Below, piece after piece: positions 7,514 to 16,476 of a DNA stretch of 64,000 nucleotides. Position 1 is the stretch's first letter; each line of letters opens with the position of its first letter. The notes beneath the pieces were generated by a model. The model did no database searches. It saw nothing but the letters and a program-made list of their open reading frames with translations, and was not told the DNA's origin. The position numbers and the translations under genes are program-made. This DNA comes from Thiobacillus sp. 0-1251 (lineage in GTDB: Bacteria; Pseudomonadota; Gammaproteobacteria; Burkholderiales; Thiobacillaceae): the NCBI GenBank assembly GCA_001899305.1, contig MKWL01000019.1:1-64000 (forward strand). Reading direction: 5' to 3'.

Positions 7514-8386
7514 TCAGCGCTGCTGGGCCCGGGCGAGCTTGGCCTTGAGTTCGGGCATGACGGCGGCGGCGGCCTTCTCGCCTTCCAGGATGGCGAGATT
7601 GCGATCCGCGAAATCGGTGCTGCTCACGGTGGCGGTCTTCGGCCGGATGACGACGTCTGCGTCTTCCAGCTCGTGGCGGCTGATCGTATGGCCCATGATG
7701 GCGAAGGTCTGCAGCAGCACGTCCAGCGTACCGGCGAGCTTGTCGCGGCGGTTGACGTTGGAAATATCCACGGCGATGACGAAGTCCGCCCCCATGGCGC
7801 GCGCGGCCTGGGCCGGCACCGGCGAGGTGAGGCCGCCGTCCACGTAATCCCGGCCGTTGATCTCGACGGGCTGGAACAGGCCCGGCACGGCGCTGGAAGC
7901 GCGAACCGCCATGCCCGTGTTTCCCTGGCGGAAGAGCACCATCTCGCCGCTTTGCAGGTCGGTGGCCACCACGCCGAGGGGCTTAGGCAGCCGCTGGATG
8001 GGCAGGTTCTTCACCTGCTGGTTGATGAAGTCCTGCAGCGCCTCGCCCTTCAACACGCCCCGGTTGGGCATGACCCAGTCCGTCACCATGTTTTCCTGGA
8101 TGTCCAGGGCCTGTTTCTGCAGGTCGAATCCGCTCATGCCCGAGGCATAGAGTGCGCCCACCACCGATCCTGCGCTGGTGCCCACCACCATGCTGGGCAC
8201 GATGCCCTGGGCCTCCAGCGCCTTGATCACACCGATGTGGGCAAAGCCGCGCGCCGCGCCGCCGCCCAGGACCAGCGCGATCTTGAGCGGCGGTTTCGGC
8301 GTCGGGACGGATACTGTCGGCGCCGGTGGCGGCGCGGCGCAGGCGGTGAGCAGGGCAGTGAAGAGGAGCAGGGCGAGGCGGCGCAT
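7514..8386 (-). CDS. Patatin-like phospholipase, RssA/YchK type
   Basis: A 290-residue protein with a lipoprotein-type leader (T-A-C lipobox, Cys about 16) followed by a patatin domain. The oxyanion loop G-G-G-A-A-R-G, nucleophile motif G-T-S-A-G (about residues 68-72) and D-G-G catalytic aspartate motif (about 178) are all intact, so a Ser-Asp lipid hydrolase is expected, anchored at the envelope. Domain length agrees with RssA/YchK. The physiological lipid substrate is unknown. Confidence 0.88.
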   Translation of the reverse strand: MRRLALLLFTALLTACAAPPPAPTVSVPTPKPPLKIALVLGGGAARGFAHIGVIKALEAQGIVPSMVVGTSAGSVVGALYASGMSGFDLQKQALDIQENMVTDWVMPNRGVLKGEALQDFINQQVKNLPIQRLPKPLGVVATDLQSGEMVLFRQGNTGMAVRASSAVPGLFQPVEINGRDYVDGGLTSPVPAQAARAMGADFVIAVDISNVNRRDKLAGTLDVLLQTFAIMGHTISRHELEDADVVIRPKTATVSSTDFADRNLAILEGEKAAAAVMPELKAKLARAQQR

Positions 8387-8648
8387 GGAATTAACCAGAC
8401 TTTCAGGATGCCGGATTATGGAGGATGGCGGTCGAACCAGGTAGCCAGTCGCTAAGCATTTCGGGGAAGACGGAATCGGCTGTCGAAATGAATACGCCTT
8501 AATCTAATCAGATCCTGCGACAAGAGCCAGGATCCGGCGCGGGGCTTGCGTGGAGTATTTTTGCGATGACGATCGGCGCCAGCATTCACTTCGGCATATT
8601 GCCGCTACTTGGCCAATCTGCCGGAACAAAAACCGACCTTCCAGCGAT

Positions 8649-9218
8649 CTACGAGCGCCTGCCTGACTTTTTGTAATACCCCACCAACTCGCTCTGCGCC
8701 AGGATGTGGTCCTGCATCGCCTTTTCCAGCGTGGCCTTGGTCGCCGACCAGAAAACCGGCAGTCGGGTGTCGAGTGCGTATAGCTTGAAGACGTAGCGAT
8801 GGCGGCCGATGGGCGGGCAGGGGCCGCCATAGTCTGTGCGCTGCCAGTCGTTGAGACCTTCGCGCGTGCCGGCCGGCAGCCGCGTCGTGGTCATGCCGGC
8901 GGCGAGTCCGGGGGTGCTGGGCGGGAGGTTGTAGAGCACCCAGTGCACCCAGGTCGTTTTCGGCGCAGCCGGGTCGGGTGCATCGGGGTCGTCGACGATC
9001 AGCGCCAGGCTTCGGGTCTCGGCCGGTACGCCGGTCCACGCCAGCGGAGGCGACAGGTCGCTGCCCTCGCAGGTATGCAGGCTGGGAATATCGGTGTTCG
9101 GGGCGAATGCGCTTGAAGTCAGTTCCATAGTCGTGTGCCTTTCCGTGGCATATGCGATCCCGCCTGCCAGAGCGAGGGCGATAACCGCCCCCATCGATTT
9201 GCGTATCCAATCCGGCAT
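8649..9218 (-). CDS. YbhB/YbcL family (PEBP, Raf-kinase-inhibitor-like) protein, exported
   Basis: A 189-residue protein with a signal peptide (hydrophobic residues 9-24, ending AYA) and a PEBP fold: the D-x-S-P-P-L-x-W-x-G-V-P motif, D-P-D-A-P ligand-binding loop, H-W-V-L-Y-N segment and G-P-C-P-P-x-G-x-H-R-Y motif are present in order. Bacterial members are of unsettled function; the pocket binds anions or phospholipid headgroups. It is monocistronic by spacing; the 262 bp downstream hold no gene I can support. Confidence 0.9.
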   Translation of the reverse strand: MPDWIRKSMGAVIALALAGGIAYATERHTTMELTSSAFAPNTDIPSLHTCEGSDLSPPLAWTGVPAETRSLALIVDDPDAPDPAAPKTTWVHWVLYNLPPSTPGLAAGMTTTRLPAGTREGLNDWQRTDYGGPCPPIGRHRYVFKLYALDTRLPVFWSATKATLEKAMQDHILAQSELVGYYKKSGRRS

Positions 9219-9298
9219 GCATCATCCATTCGTTCAGTTTGAATGAAATATAGACAGTTCAGGCCGGCCGTGCGCGTGGGGCGCGCAATGCGCCCCTT

Positions 9299-10006
9299 TC
9301 AGGGCTGCACGCCGAGTTCCTCGCACAGTCTACCCACCAATTCTTTCAAGGCGTCGACTTCGGTTTCGAGTCGCGCCACATGCGCCTTGAGCGCGGCGAT
9401 TTCACCGATGCTGACGGTGTCGCCGGGTTCGAATGCAGCGGCAGGCGCTGCCGGAATTGCCTCGATATCCGGGGTGCCGCTGAGCAGATGCGCCCAGCGG
9501 TTTTCGCGCGAGCCGGGCTGGCGCGGCAGTTCGGTCACCAGGGCGCCATCGGGCCGTTCGGCCAGTTCCTGCAGAAAGGCTTCCACTGCCGAGATGTCGG
9601 CGAAGCGATGCAGGCGTTCGCTGTTGATGCGCAACTCGCCCGCGGTTTGCGGGCCGCGCAGCATCAGCACGGTGAGCAGGGCGACGGACTGGGCAGGCAG
9701 GCGCAGGACTTTTTCCGTGTTGTGGGCGTAGCGCGTCACGCGGCCGCCGCTGGACTCGATGACCAGGGCGGGCCCCTTTAGCGCGTCGATGGCGGCCTGC
9801 ACCTCGGCCTCGCTGGCCTCCATGATGGGATGGCGGCTGGTCTTCTGGTTGCAGCCGGCCACCAGGGCGTTGAGCGACAGCGGATAGGTGTCGGGTACGG
9901 TGTGCTGCTTTTCGCAGAGCACGCCGAGGACGCGGGTTTCGAGCAGGGACAGGACAGGCAGGCGCGGGAGGGTCATGATGGAGCCGGAAATATCGAGAGC
10001 AGTCAT
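9299..10006 (-). CDS. YceH family (DUF480) protein
   Basis: A 235-residue protein matching the YceH/DUF480 family: L-E-x-R-V-L-G-V-L-x-E-K near the start, Y-P-L-S-L-N-A-L-x-x-x-C-N-Q-K-x-S-R-x-P and L-R-G-x-Q-T-x-G-E-L-R. The region has two winged-helix-like repeats, followed by a short C-terminal coiled coil (about 200-230). Function is unknown; a DNA- or protein-binding role is inferred from the fold. An internal ATG at 9976 would give a start nearer to the usual family N-terminus. Confidence 0.88.
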   Translation of the reverse strand: MTALDISGSIMTLPRLPVLSLLETRVLGVLCEKQHTVPDTYPLSLNALVAGCNQKTSRHPIMEASEAEVQAAIDALKGPALVIESSGGRVTRYAHNTEKVLRLPAQSVALLTVLMLRGPQTAGELRINSERLHRFADISAVEAFLQELAERPDGALVTELPRQPGSRENRWAHLLSGTPDIEAIPAAPAAAFEPGDTVSIGEIAALKAHVARLETEVDALKELVGRLCEELGVQP

Positions 10007-10137
10007 TATGCCCCGAGGCGGCGGACATCTTGCCGGATAAGAACGCTCGTGGATGATCGGCGTGAAGCGTGCGCAGGCAGCCTGTTTTCTCGCGCGTCTA
10101 TACTGGGTGTACCCCTACAAGAATTGAAGGAATGGCA

Positions 10138-10629
10138 ATGAATGTACTCGGCGCAGTCATCCTGGTGGCCTTGTTTCTGTTGGCGGGCTTCACTTTGGCC
10201 AACTGGTCGGTGCTGACCGCCCCCACCCTGCTGTCGTTCGTGGCCTTCCACGTCGAAGGGCCGCTCGGGGTGATCCTGCTGGGCGTGACGCTGGTTCTGG
10301 TGGCGCTGTTTGTCCTCTATGCCCTGATGTTGCGCACGAACATGTTGATGGAGTCGCGTCGCCACAATCAGGAATTGCAGGCCCAGCGCAAACTTGCGGA
10401 AAGCGCCGAAGCTTCGCGCCTGAACGAATTGCGTGCTCAGGTCACGCATGAATTCGCGCAGTTGCGCGATGCGATCGGGCAGGCCGATGTCCATATGGAC
10501 AAGATGGAACAGTCGATGCGGCAATCCATGAACGAAGCCGCCAATGGCCTTGCCGCGCTAGTCGGCGAGATGGACGACAAGATCGACCGCGCGCTTGCGC
10601 GGAATGCAACCGAAACGAAAGGATCCTGA
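10138..10629 (+). CDS. LapA-like small inner-membrane protein with coiled coil
   Basis: A 163-residue protein with two N-terminal transmembrane helices (about 3-22 and 40-63) separated by a short F-V-A-F-H-x-x-G-P-L-G loop, as in LapA/DUF1049 proteins, then a coiled coil to the C-terminus. I chose the ATG at 10138, which has GAAGGA 7 nt upstream, rather than upstream starts lacking such a site. LapA proteins couple lipopolysaccharide synthesis control to the membrane in E. coli; whether this one does is not shown. It precedes a small coiled-coil gene by 1 nt, so the two look co-expressed. Confidence 0.7.
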   Translation: MNVLGAVILVALFLLAGFTLANWSVLTAPTLLSFVAFHVEGPLGVILLGVTLVLVALFVLYALMLRTNMLMESRRHNQELQAQRKLAESAEASRLNELRAQVTHEFAQLRDAIGQADVHMDKMEQSMRQSMNEAANGLAALVGEMDDKIDRALARNATETKGS

Positions 10630-10630
10630 C

Positions 10631-10921
10631 ATGAGTACCCGTGACGAATATGTGCGCAAGATGCATTCCCTGCTGGACAAGGGCAATGCCGAGATCGACG
10701 CGCTGGCAGCCAGGATGGAGCATGCCGAGGCGGGGGCGCGCGACGCGTATCAGAAGCAGATCGCTACGCTGCGCACCCGGCAGGACGAGGCGCGCGCCAG
10801 GCTGGAGTCGTTGCGCACTGCGAGCGAAGGCGCCTGGCAGGATATGAAAGCCGGCGTCGAACTGGCATGGGATGCCATCGGCGAGGCGATCGAATCCGCC
10901 CGGTCCCGCCTCGGTAAATAA
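10631..10921 (+). CDS. Small coiled-coil protein (Sll1863-like stress-response type)
   Basis: A 96-residue protein with no signal or membrane segment, almost wholly a charged coiled coil. It ends in the pattern W-Q-D-M-K-A-G-V-E-L-A-W-D-A-I-G-E-A-I-E-x-A, which recalls small coiled-coil proteins annotated as stress-response proteins. AAAGGA lies 7 nt before the ATG, which starts 1 nt after the stop of the LapA-like gene. Function unknown. Confidence 0.7.
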   Translation: MSTRDEYVRKMHSLLDKGNAEIDALAARMEHAEAGARDAYQKQIATLRTRQDEARARLESLRTASEGAWQDMKAGVELAWDAIGEAIESARSRLGK

Positions 10922-10957
10922 GCGGCCGCTCGGCGCGGCTCAGTTCAAATTGGCGCC

Positions 10958-11524
10958 TCAGAAACGAATGAGCTTGCAGAGTGCATCCAGCAGCCCGACC
11001 AGTTCCGTGCCGCCGTGCAGAACAGCCATGCCCCCGCGGATGCAATAACTGACGGCCACGGCGCCGAAGAGCGTCGGAATGCCCATGAGCAGCGCCAGCG
11101 TGGCCGTGTCCGGATCCTGTGCGTTGGCGTCCTTGCGGTGCCTGTATTTGAGAATCTGGACGATGGCCATGCACACGGTGGCGACCAGCGCCGTGATCGA
11201 GATCCACGCGAGCACGCCGCCCAGCATGCGGTAGACGACATCGCCGGTGTCGGCAGGCGGATCGGGAAAGGCGTTGAAAACCCCAGTGATGACCGCCAGG
11301 CAGAAGGCGATGAGGCCGGCCAGGAAATAGATGGTGGTGCGGTAGGGGTCGCCTTTTTTCTGGTCAGCGGCCTGTTGCGTGCCAAGCACGGCGGCTTTCA
11401 CCACTGCGGGCAGGGCGGTCTGGAGCGTCCCCTGGACAGCCTGTTGCATGTTTTCCGTCATGGCACGACGGACGTCCTGGTCTTCCAGCGCGGCAATCAC
11501 CGCGGTCTTGAGTGTGTCCGGCAT
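10958..11524 (-). CDS. Hypothetical membrane protein
   Basis: A 188-residue protein I do not recognise. It has a cytosolic N-terminus (1-60), three or four hydrophobic segments (about 62-84, 96-123, 142-162 and possibly 163-185) and no family motif I can name. AAAGGA lies about 5 nt before the ATG at 11524. It is convergent with the small coiled-coil gene and divergent from the ECF sigma unit. Confidence 0.65.
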   Translation of the reverse strand: MPDTLKTAVIAALEDQDVRRAMTENMQQAVQGTLQTALPAVVKAAVLGTQQAADQKKGDPYRTTIYFLAGLIAFCLAVITGVFNAFPDPPADTGDVVYRMLGGVLAWISITALVATVCMAIVQILKYRHRKDANAQDPDTATLALLMGIPTLFGAVAVSYCIRGGMAVLHGGTELVGLLDALCKLIRF

Positions 11525-11648
11525 GGTGTCCTTTCTGGGCAGTCCCACTTGGTATAGCCGAGAATCCGGGTTGGAAGCGCGTCCTGCCGCATCGCAGGAT
11601 AATGCGGTTGTCGATCGGGCTGGATAAATTTTCGTGGCGATGGAATAA

Positions 11649-11664
11649 ACCGGGACGTCCCGGT
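11649..11664. promoter_or_regulatory. 16-bp perfect palindrome upstream of ECF sigma unit
   Basis: ACCGGGACGTCCCGGT is a perfect palindrome 56 bp before the lipoprotein start. GGAATAAA lies immediately to its left (11642-11649) and CGTC at 11670-11673, which recall the -35 and -10 elements of ECF promoters, but their spacing is too long for a standard pair. Operator or autoregulated promoter is inference. Confidence 0.4.
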
Positions 11665-11719
11665 GTTTACGTCCATGCAGGCTGACTGCATCCCTCCATT
11701 TTCGAGAAAAGGACTTCCC

Positions 11720-12094
11720 ATGAAAACCGCATTCACTTCCTCCCTGGCGGGCCTGGCCCTGCTCGTTGCCTGTGCGACGCCGAACGCCGCGCCCGTGGCC
11801 ATGCAATCGGGCGTGCTGACCAATGCCGACGGCATGACGCTGTACGTGTTCGACAAGGATGCCGCCGGCTCCGGCAAGAGCGCCTGCAACGGTGATTGCG
11901 CGACGAACTGGCCGCCGCTGATGGCAACGGCCGGCGACAAGGCGAGCGGCGACTACAGCATCATTACCCGCGACGACGGCAGCCGCCAGTGGGCCTACAA
12001 GGGCAAGCCGCTGTATCGCTGGGTCAAGGACCAGAAGCCGGGCGATACCACGGGCGATGGCGTGAAGAACGTGTGGCATGCGGCTAAACCCTAA
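11720..12094 (+). CDS. COG4315-type lipoprotein with Yx(FWY)xxD repeats
   Basis: A 124-residue lipoprotein: the lipobox L-V-A-C places the acylated Cys at about residue 18. The mature part has two secreted repeats of the PF03640 type. The first includes L-Y-V-F-D-K-D with C-N-G-D-C-A-x-x-W-P-P, the second R-Q-W-A-Y-K-G-K-P-L-Y-R-W-V-K-D and a terminal N-V-W-H. Function unknown; commonly linked to ECF sigma/anti-sigma genes, as here, where it overlaps the sigma gene by 17 nt. AAAGGA precedes the chosen ATG. Confidence 0.85.
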   Translation: MKTAFTSSLAGLALLVACATPNAAPVAMQSGVLTNADGMTLYVFDKDAAGSGKSACNGDCATNWPPLMATAGDKASGDYSIITRDDGSRQWAYKGKPLYRWVKDQKPGDTTGDGVKNVWHAAKP

Positions 12095-12581
12095 GCCGGA
12101 CCTGATCGAGCACCTGCCCCGTCTGCGCCGCTACGCCCGGGCGCTGACGGGCGATGTCGTGCGTGCCGACGATCTGGTGCAGGACACGTTCGAACGCGCG
12201 CTGGCCAGGCTCGACCTGTGGCAGCCAGGCAGCGATCTGCGCGCCTGGCTGTTCACGCTGATGCACAATCTGTTCGTGAACCAGTTGCGGACCCGCCGCC
12301 CGCAGGACACGGCGCTCGACGAGGCCCTGGACATCCCGGTGAGCGGCGGACAGATGGAAGCGCTGACGGCGCGCGACATGCACGCGGCGCTGGTGCGCTT
12401 GCCCGATGAGCAGCGGGAAGTCATCCTGCTGGTCGGGCTGGAACAGTTTTCCTATGCCGAGGCCGCCCAGGTGCTGGGCGTGCCGATCGGCACGATCATG
12501 TCGCGTCTCGCCCGTGCGCGCGAGCGGATGCGACACATGCTGGCGGGGGCGCCCGCCGTACAGTTGAAGGTGGTGAAATGA
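12078..12581 (+). CDS. ECF-family RNA polymerase sigma factor
   Basis: A 167-residue sigma-70 family ECF factor. Region 2 spans about residues 8-75 (R-Y-A-R-A-L-T-G-x-x-x-x-A-D-D-L-V-Q-D-T-F-E-R-A-L), and region 4 about 103-155 (L-P-D-E-Q-R-E-V-I-L-L-V-x-L-E-x-F-S-Y-A-E-A-A-x-V-L-G-V-P-I-G-T-I-M-S-R-L-x-R-A-R). Both DNA-contacting helices look intact. It overlaps the lipoprotein gene upstream and shares an ATGA with the anti-sigma gene, so the three form a coupled unit. Confidence 0.93.
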   Translation: MRLNPKPDLIEHLPRLRRYARALTGDVVRADDLVQDTFERALARLDLWQPGSDLRAWLFTLMHNLFVNQLRTRRPQDTALDEALDIPVSGGQMEALTARDMHAALVRLPDEQREVILLVGLEQFSYAEAAQVLGVPIGTIMSRLARARERMRHMLAGAPAVQLKVVK

Positions 12582-13336
12582 CGGATCCTGTGCGCGAGGA
12601 CGATTTGCATGCCTATGTGGATGGCGCGCTGCCCGAGGCGCGGCGCCTGGACGTCGAGGCCTGGTTGGCTGCGCATCCGGAGGACGCCGCGCGGGTACAG
12701 GCATGGGCTGGACAGAACCAGGCGCTGCATGCCGCATTCGATGGCGTGCTCAACGAACCCTTGCCGATCGATCTGGTACGTGCGGCGCGCCGCCGGCCGG
12801 TCCGTGCGCCGTGGCGGGCGATGGCGGCGGCGCTTGCATTGGCTGCCAGCGGCCTGATCGGCTACGGCATCGGCCTCAGAGAGGATCAACCCCTCCCGGT
12901 ACCGCTGCATTTCGCCCGCGATGCAGCGATCGCGCATGCGGTGTTCAGCCCCGAGGCGCGACACCCGGTCGAGGTGGATGCGGCCCACGCCGCGCATCTG
13001 GTGAACTGGCTTTCCAAGCGCGTCGGCACGCAGCTCAAGGCGCCAGAATTCGGCGCGCTCGGTTTCGAACTGCTGGGCGGGCGCCTGCTGGCAGACGAAT
13101 CCGGTCCGGTGGCACAGTTCATGTATCAGGATGCGGGCGGGCACCGTGTCACGCTCTATGTGCGGCGCGCCGTGACGGGCAATCGCGAGACGGCGTTCCG
13201 CCACGTCACCGAAAACGGTGTCGAGGTGTTCTACTGGATCGACCGCGATTTCGGCTATGCCCTGTCCGGCCAGATCGCGCATCAGGACATGCAGAAACTG
13301 GCCGACGCGGCCTATCGTCAGATGATGGGCGGTTGA
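12578..13336 (+). CDS. Anti-sigma factor, membrane-anchored
   Basis: A 252-residue protein: N-terminal cytosolic anti-sigma-like domain (D-D-L-H-A-Y-V-D-G-A-L-P at 8-19, R-x-x-V-E-A-W-L-A), no zinc-binding HxxxCxxC motif, one transmembrane helix (about 80-97) and a periplasmic sensor-like domain (about 105-250) with a F-E-L-L-G-G-R-L-L segment. The L-H-A-Y-V-D-G-x-L motif is typical of transmembrane anti-sigma regulators next to ECF sigma genes. The signal sensed is unknown. Confidence 0.85.
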   Translation: MTDPVREDDLHAYVDGALPEARRLDVEAWLAAHPEDAARVQAWAGQNQALHAAFDGVLNEPLPIDLVRAARRRPVRAPWRAMAAALALAASGLIGYGIGLREDQPLPVPLHFARDAAIAHAVFSPEARHPVEVDAAHAAHLVNWLSKRVGTQLKAPEFGALGFELLGGRLLADESGPVAQFMYQDAGGHRVTLYVRRAVTGNRETAFRHVTENGVEVFYWIDRDFGYALSGQIAHQDMQKLADAAYRQMMGG

Positions 13337-13356
13337 TCGAAGCATTGCGGGGACCT

Positions 13357-13375
13357 GCGGACAGTTGTCGTCCGC
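13357..13375. terminator. Possible bidirectional terminator hairpin
   Basis: GCGGAC, 7-nt loop, GTCCGC, flanked by further partly pairing G/C runs, in the gap between two convergent genes. There is no T-run, so this would be a weak or factor-assisted terminator. Confidence 0.3.
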
Positions 13376-13406
13376 TCCCGCGCGCATCGGCGCTGGGCGG
13401 ACGCAC

Positions 13407-14276
13407 TCAGAGCGCAGCGCCGAGGCTCCAGTCCAGTATCCGCCAGCGCCGTTCGCGGCTGCTTTCGACGGCGATCTGGTACCCCAGGCGGCGGATGGCG
13501 CCGGGGCGGGTAAGGAAGGTCTCTTCGCGAAACGGCAGGGTGGAATGTTCGATACGCCAGGGATTCGGGCCCATGCGATAGCCGAAGCTGATTTCGACAT
13601 CCAGCCACTCGCGCCATTGCGCATGCGATGGCTGCATCCGCGCGATGAGGTGCGGCAGGTCGGGCGCATCGGGCAGCGGATAGGGGCGGCCTTGCACATA
13701 CATGAAGCAGGCCCCGGCGACGAGCAGCCAGGCCGGGCGGACGGGCTGTTCGCCCGCTTCCATCACGAGCTCGAGCGCGGCGGTGCCGCCGCGGCTGGGC
13801 GGCAGGCGTTCCCAGGTCTCCCGGTAGTCGGCCTCGAGGCCGGTTTCGATCAGGCGCTCGCCGTCGAAGACCGTGCGGCCGATGTCGCGGCTGCCGTTGG
13901 CAGGCTGAAAATCCATCTGGCGATGCCAGGTGCAGCGTTCGCCATCGATCTGGGTGACGCCGCAAAATCCCTGCTGGCGCGCCAGCCAGGCCAGCTGGGC
14001 GTCGCTGCATTCGGCGAGGCTGTGGACGCCGGAGAAATCCGGCCGCCCGGCGGGGAGGCGCAGGTCGGCGTGCCAGCGCGGCGTCTGCAGCCAGAAGACG
14101 TGGCTGTGCGTGTCGCACAGCCCGGCGGTTTCCAGCAGGCTGCGACGCCACACGCCGAGATAGGCGTTGGGAACCGGCGCGGGGCCGGCCGCCATGTCGG
14201 CCTGGGGAGCGAAGTAGCGTCGTGACAGATCGCGCAAGGCGCCGGCAAGGCCTAAGTCGTTACGGTTCATGGTCAT
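13407..14276 (-). CDS. Conserved hypothetical protein
   Basis: A 289-residue soluble protein I do not recognise with certainty. It is rich in W, R and aromatic residues, with Y-L-G-V-W-R-R-S-L-L-E-T near 39-50, an F-W-L-Q-T-x-R-W-H-A-D-L-R-L-P segment (about 61-75) and a final E-R-R-W-R-I-L-D-W-S-L-G, suggesting a beta-rich ligand-binding fold. There is no signal peptide or membrane segment. Its start codon lies inside the 3' end of the upstream PAS-GGDEF-EAL gene (17-nt overlap), so the two are probably co-expressed; a link to c-di-GMP signalling is inference only. Confidence 0.6.
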   Translation of the reverse strand: MTMNRNDLGLAGALRDLSRRYFAPQADMAAGPAPVPNAYLGVWRRSLLETAGLCDTHSHVFWLQTPRWHADLRLPAGRPDFSGVHSLAECSDAQLAWLARQQGFCGVTQIDGERCTWHRQMDFQPANGSRDIGRTVFDGERLIETGLEADYRETWERLPPSRGGTAALELVMEAGEQPVRPAWLLVAGACFMYVQGRPYPLPDAPDLPHLIARMQPSHAQWREWLDVEISFGYRMGPNPWRIEHSTLPFREETFLTRPGAIRRLGYQIAVESSRERRWRILDWSLGAAL

Positions 14277-16476
14277 CCGGGTGGTTCATGTCGGTTTGGC
14301 TGGCGTCGCCGGCGCACAGCAAGGCCTCCATTTCGAGCGCGGGGATCGGGCGGCTGAAGTAATAGCCTTGCAGTTCGTCGCAACCGTGCTGGCGCAGGAA
14401 TTCGAGGTGCGCAAGGGTTTCGACGCCCTCGGCCACCACCTTGAGCCCGAGCGCATGGCCGAGCGTGATGATGGCCCGCACGATGGCGGCATCGTCGGGG
14501 TCGCTGTCGATGTCGCGCACGAAGCTTTTGTCGACCTTGAGGCGGTCGACGGGAAAACGCTTGAGATAGCTGAGGCTGGAATAGCCGGTGCCGAAATCGT
14601 CCACCGCAATGTCGACGCCCAGCGTCTTCAGCGACTTCATGGCGACATTGATGCGCTCGGCATCGTGCATGACGAAGGACTCGGTCAGTTCCAGTTCCAG
14701 GAAGGCCGGGTCGAGCCCCGCCTGCGCCAGGGCGGAGGCCACCGACTGCACCAGCCCGGTATGGCGGAACTGGATGGGCGACAGGTTCACCGACACGTTG
14801 ATGGGCGGCAGCCCGGCGCGCTGCCAGGCGCTGTTCTGGCGGCAGGCCTCCTCCAGGATCCATTGTCCGATCGGAATGATCAGTCCGGTTTCCTCGGCGA
14901 TCGAGATGAAGCTGTCGGGCGGGATGATGCCCTTGCCCGGGCAGTCCCAGCGGATCAGGGCTTCGGCGCCGATGATGCGGCCGCTGGCGACGTCGATGCG
15001 GGGCTGGTAGTAGACGCGGAATTCCTCGCGCTCCAGTGCGTGACGCAGGCTGTTTTCCAGTTCGAGGCGTTCGCTGATCGCCTGGTTCAGTTCGGGCGTA
15101 TAGAAGTGATAGGTGCTGCGGCCGGATGCCTTGGCCTTGTACATGGCGGCATCGGCGCAGCGCAGGAGGGCGTCCGGATCGCCGCCGTCCTGCGGGTAGC
15201 AGCTGATGCCGACGCTGCAGCTGAGCCCGTATTCCTGCCCTTCGTCCATCCAGGGCTGCGAAATGATTTCCAGCAGGCGGCTGACGATGGCAAGGATTTC
15301 ATTGTCCTCGTGCAGCTCGGTGAGAACCAGGACGAACTCGTCGCCGCCCTGGCGCGCCACGCTGTCGTGGCCGCGGACGCAGGCCATGAGCCGGTCGGCG
15401 ACTTCCAGCAGCAGGCGGTCGCCGACATGGTGGCCGAGGCTGTCGTTGATCAGCTTGAAGTGATCGAGATCGACGAACACCACTGCCACCAGATGATGGT
15501 CGCGCTGCGCCTTGACGATGGCCTGTTCGATGCGGTCGCGCAGCAGCGAGCGGTTGGGCAGGCCGGTCAGGCTGTCGTGGCTGGCCTGGTGCTCGAGCAC
15601 GGCTTCGTGCTGCTTGCGCTCGGTGATGTCGACCACGGTACCTTCGAAGAACTGCACGCTGCCGTCGGCATCGCGCACCGCGCGCGCATTCTCGGAAATC
15701 CAGATGATGTGGCCGTCGCGTCGGTAGACCTGCGATTCGAAATTGCGCACCACGCCATGCGCCTGCATCAACCGCACGAATTCGGCGCGCCGTTCCGGCA
15801 GCACATAGAGCTGACGCTGGATGTCGTGCAGATGTGCAACCAGTTCGTCCGGCGAGGCGTGACCGTAGATGTGCGCAAGCGCCGGGTTGGCATTGAGGTA
15901 GCGGCCTTCCGGCGTGGTCTGGAAGATCCCCTCAGTGGCGTGCTCGAAAATGCTGCGATAGCGCCGCACCGCTTCGTGCAGCGCCTCGTTGGCGGCCATG
16001 CGCTCGGAGATGTCCTGGATGAATCCCTCGATCCAGGCCAGGTGGCCGTGCGGGTCGACCAGCCCGACACCGCGCTCCAGAACCCAGCGCACCTTTCCGT
16101 CGGCACGGCGGATGCGGTATTCCACATCGAAGGCCTCGTTGGCCGCGAGGGCGGCGCGGATCGTGCGGCTGACGTGCTCGCGATCCTCGGGCAGGGTCAT
16201 CTGGTCATAGGACACGCGGTTGTTGAATACCAGTTCGTCGGGGCGATAACCGGTGAGCTTGTGGCAGCCTTCGCTGACGTATTCCATCGTCCAGATGGCA
16301 TCGATGCGGCAGCGGTAGATCATCCCGACCAGATTGTCGGTGATGGTGGTGAGCAGACGCGTGACGTCGAGCGGCGCCGCCGGGTCCGTCATGTCCGGCT
16401 CGATGGGCTGCAGGTTTTCGAACCTATTCATGGAATGCAGGGCAGCGTCGCAGCGTTCGTCAGATGGCGTGGCCAT
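14260..16476 (-). CDS. PAS-PAS-GGDEF-EAL c-di-GMP signalling protein
   Basis: A 738-residue cytosolic multidomain protein: PAS with PAC segment (about 35-155), second PAS-PAC (about 165-290), GGDEF (about 295-460) and EAL (about 475-725). The GGDEF active motif is intact (Q-G-G-D-E-F), and the EAL domain has E-A-L-I-R-W, L-E-L-E-L-T-E and D-D-F-G-T-G-Y-S-S, so both diguanylate cyclase and phosphodiesterase activity look possible. No transmembrane segment is seen. The first ATG is at 16476; a second at 16431 shares an ATGA with a small upstream reading frame and may be the real start. Confidence 0.92.
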   Translation of the reverse strand: MATPSDERCDAALHSMNRFENLQPIEPDMTDPAAPLDVTRLLTTITDNLVGMIYRCRIDAIWTMEYVSEGCHKLTGYRPDELVFNNRVSYDQMTLPEDREHVSRTIRAALAANEAFDVEYRIRRADGKVRWVLERGVGLVDPHGHLAWIEGFIQDISERMAANEALHEAVRRYRSIFEHATEGIFQTTPEGRYLNANPALAHIYGHASPDELVAHLHDIQRQLYVLPERRAEFVRLMQAHGVVRNFESQVYRRDGHIIWISENARAVRDADGSVQFFEGTVVDITERKQHEAVLEHQASHDSLTGLPNRSLLRDRIEQAIVKAQRDHHLVAVVFVDLDHFKLINDSLGHHVGDRLLLEVADRLMACVRGHDSVARQGGDEFVLVLTELHEDNEILAIVSRLLEIISQPWMDEGQEYGLSCSVGISCYPQDGGDPDALLRCADAAMYKAKASGRSTYHFYTPELNQAISERLELENSLRHALEREEFRVYYQPRIDVASGRIIGAEALIRWDCPGKGIIPPDSFISIAEETGLIIPIGQWILEEACRQNSAWQRAGLPPINVSVNLSPIQFRHTGLVQSVASALAQAGLDPAFLELELTESFVMHDAERINVAMKSLKTLGVDIAVDDFGTGYSSLSYLKRFPVDRLKVDKSFVRDIDSDPDDAAIVRAIITLGHALGLKVVAEGVETLAHLEFLRQHGCDELQGYYFSRPIPALEMEALLCAGDASQTDMNHPDDHEP

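Noticed and set aside
11642-11673. Standard ECF promoter formed by GGAATAAA and CGTC
   Set aside because: The gap between the two boxes is about 20-23 bp, longer than the usual 15-17, so I listed only the palindrome.
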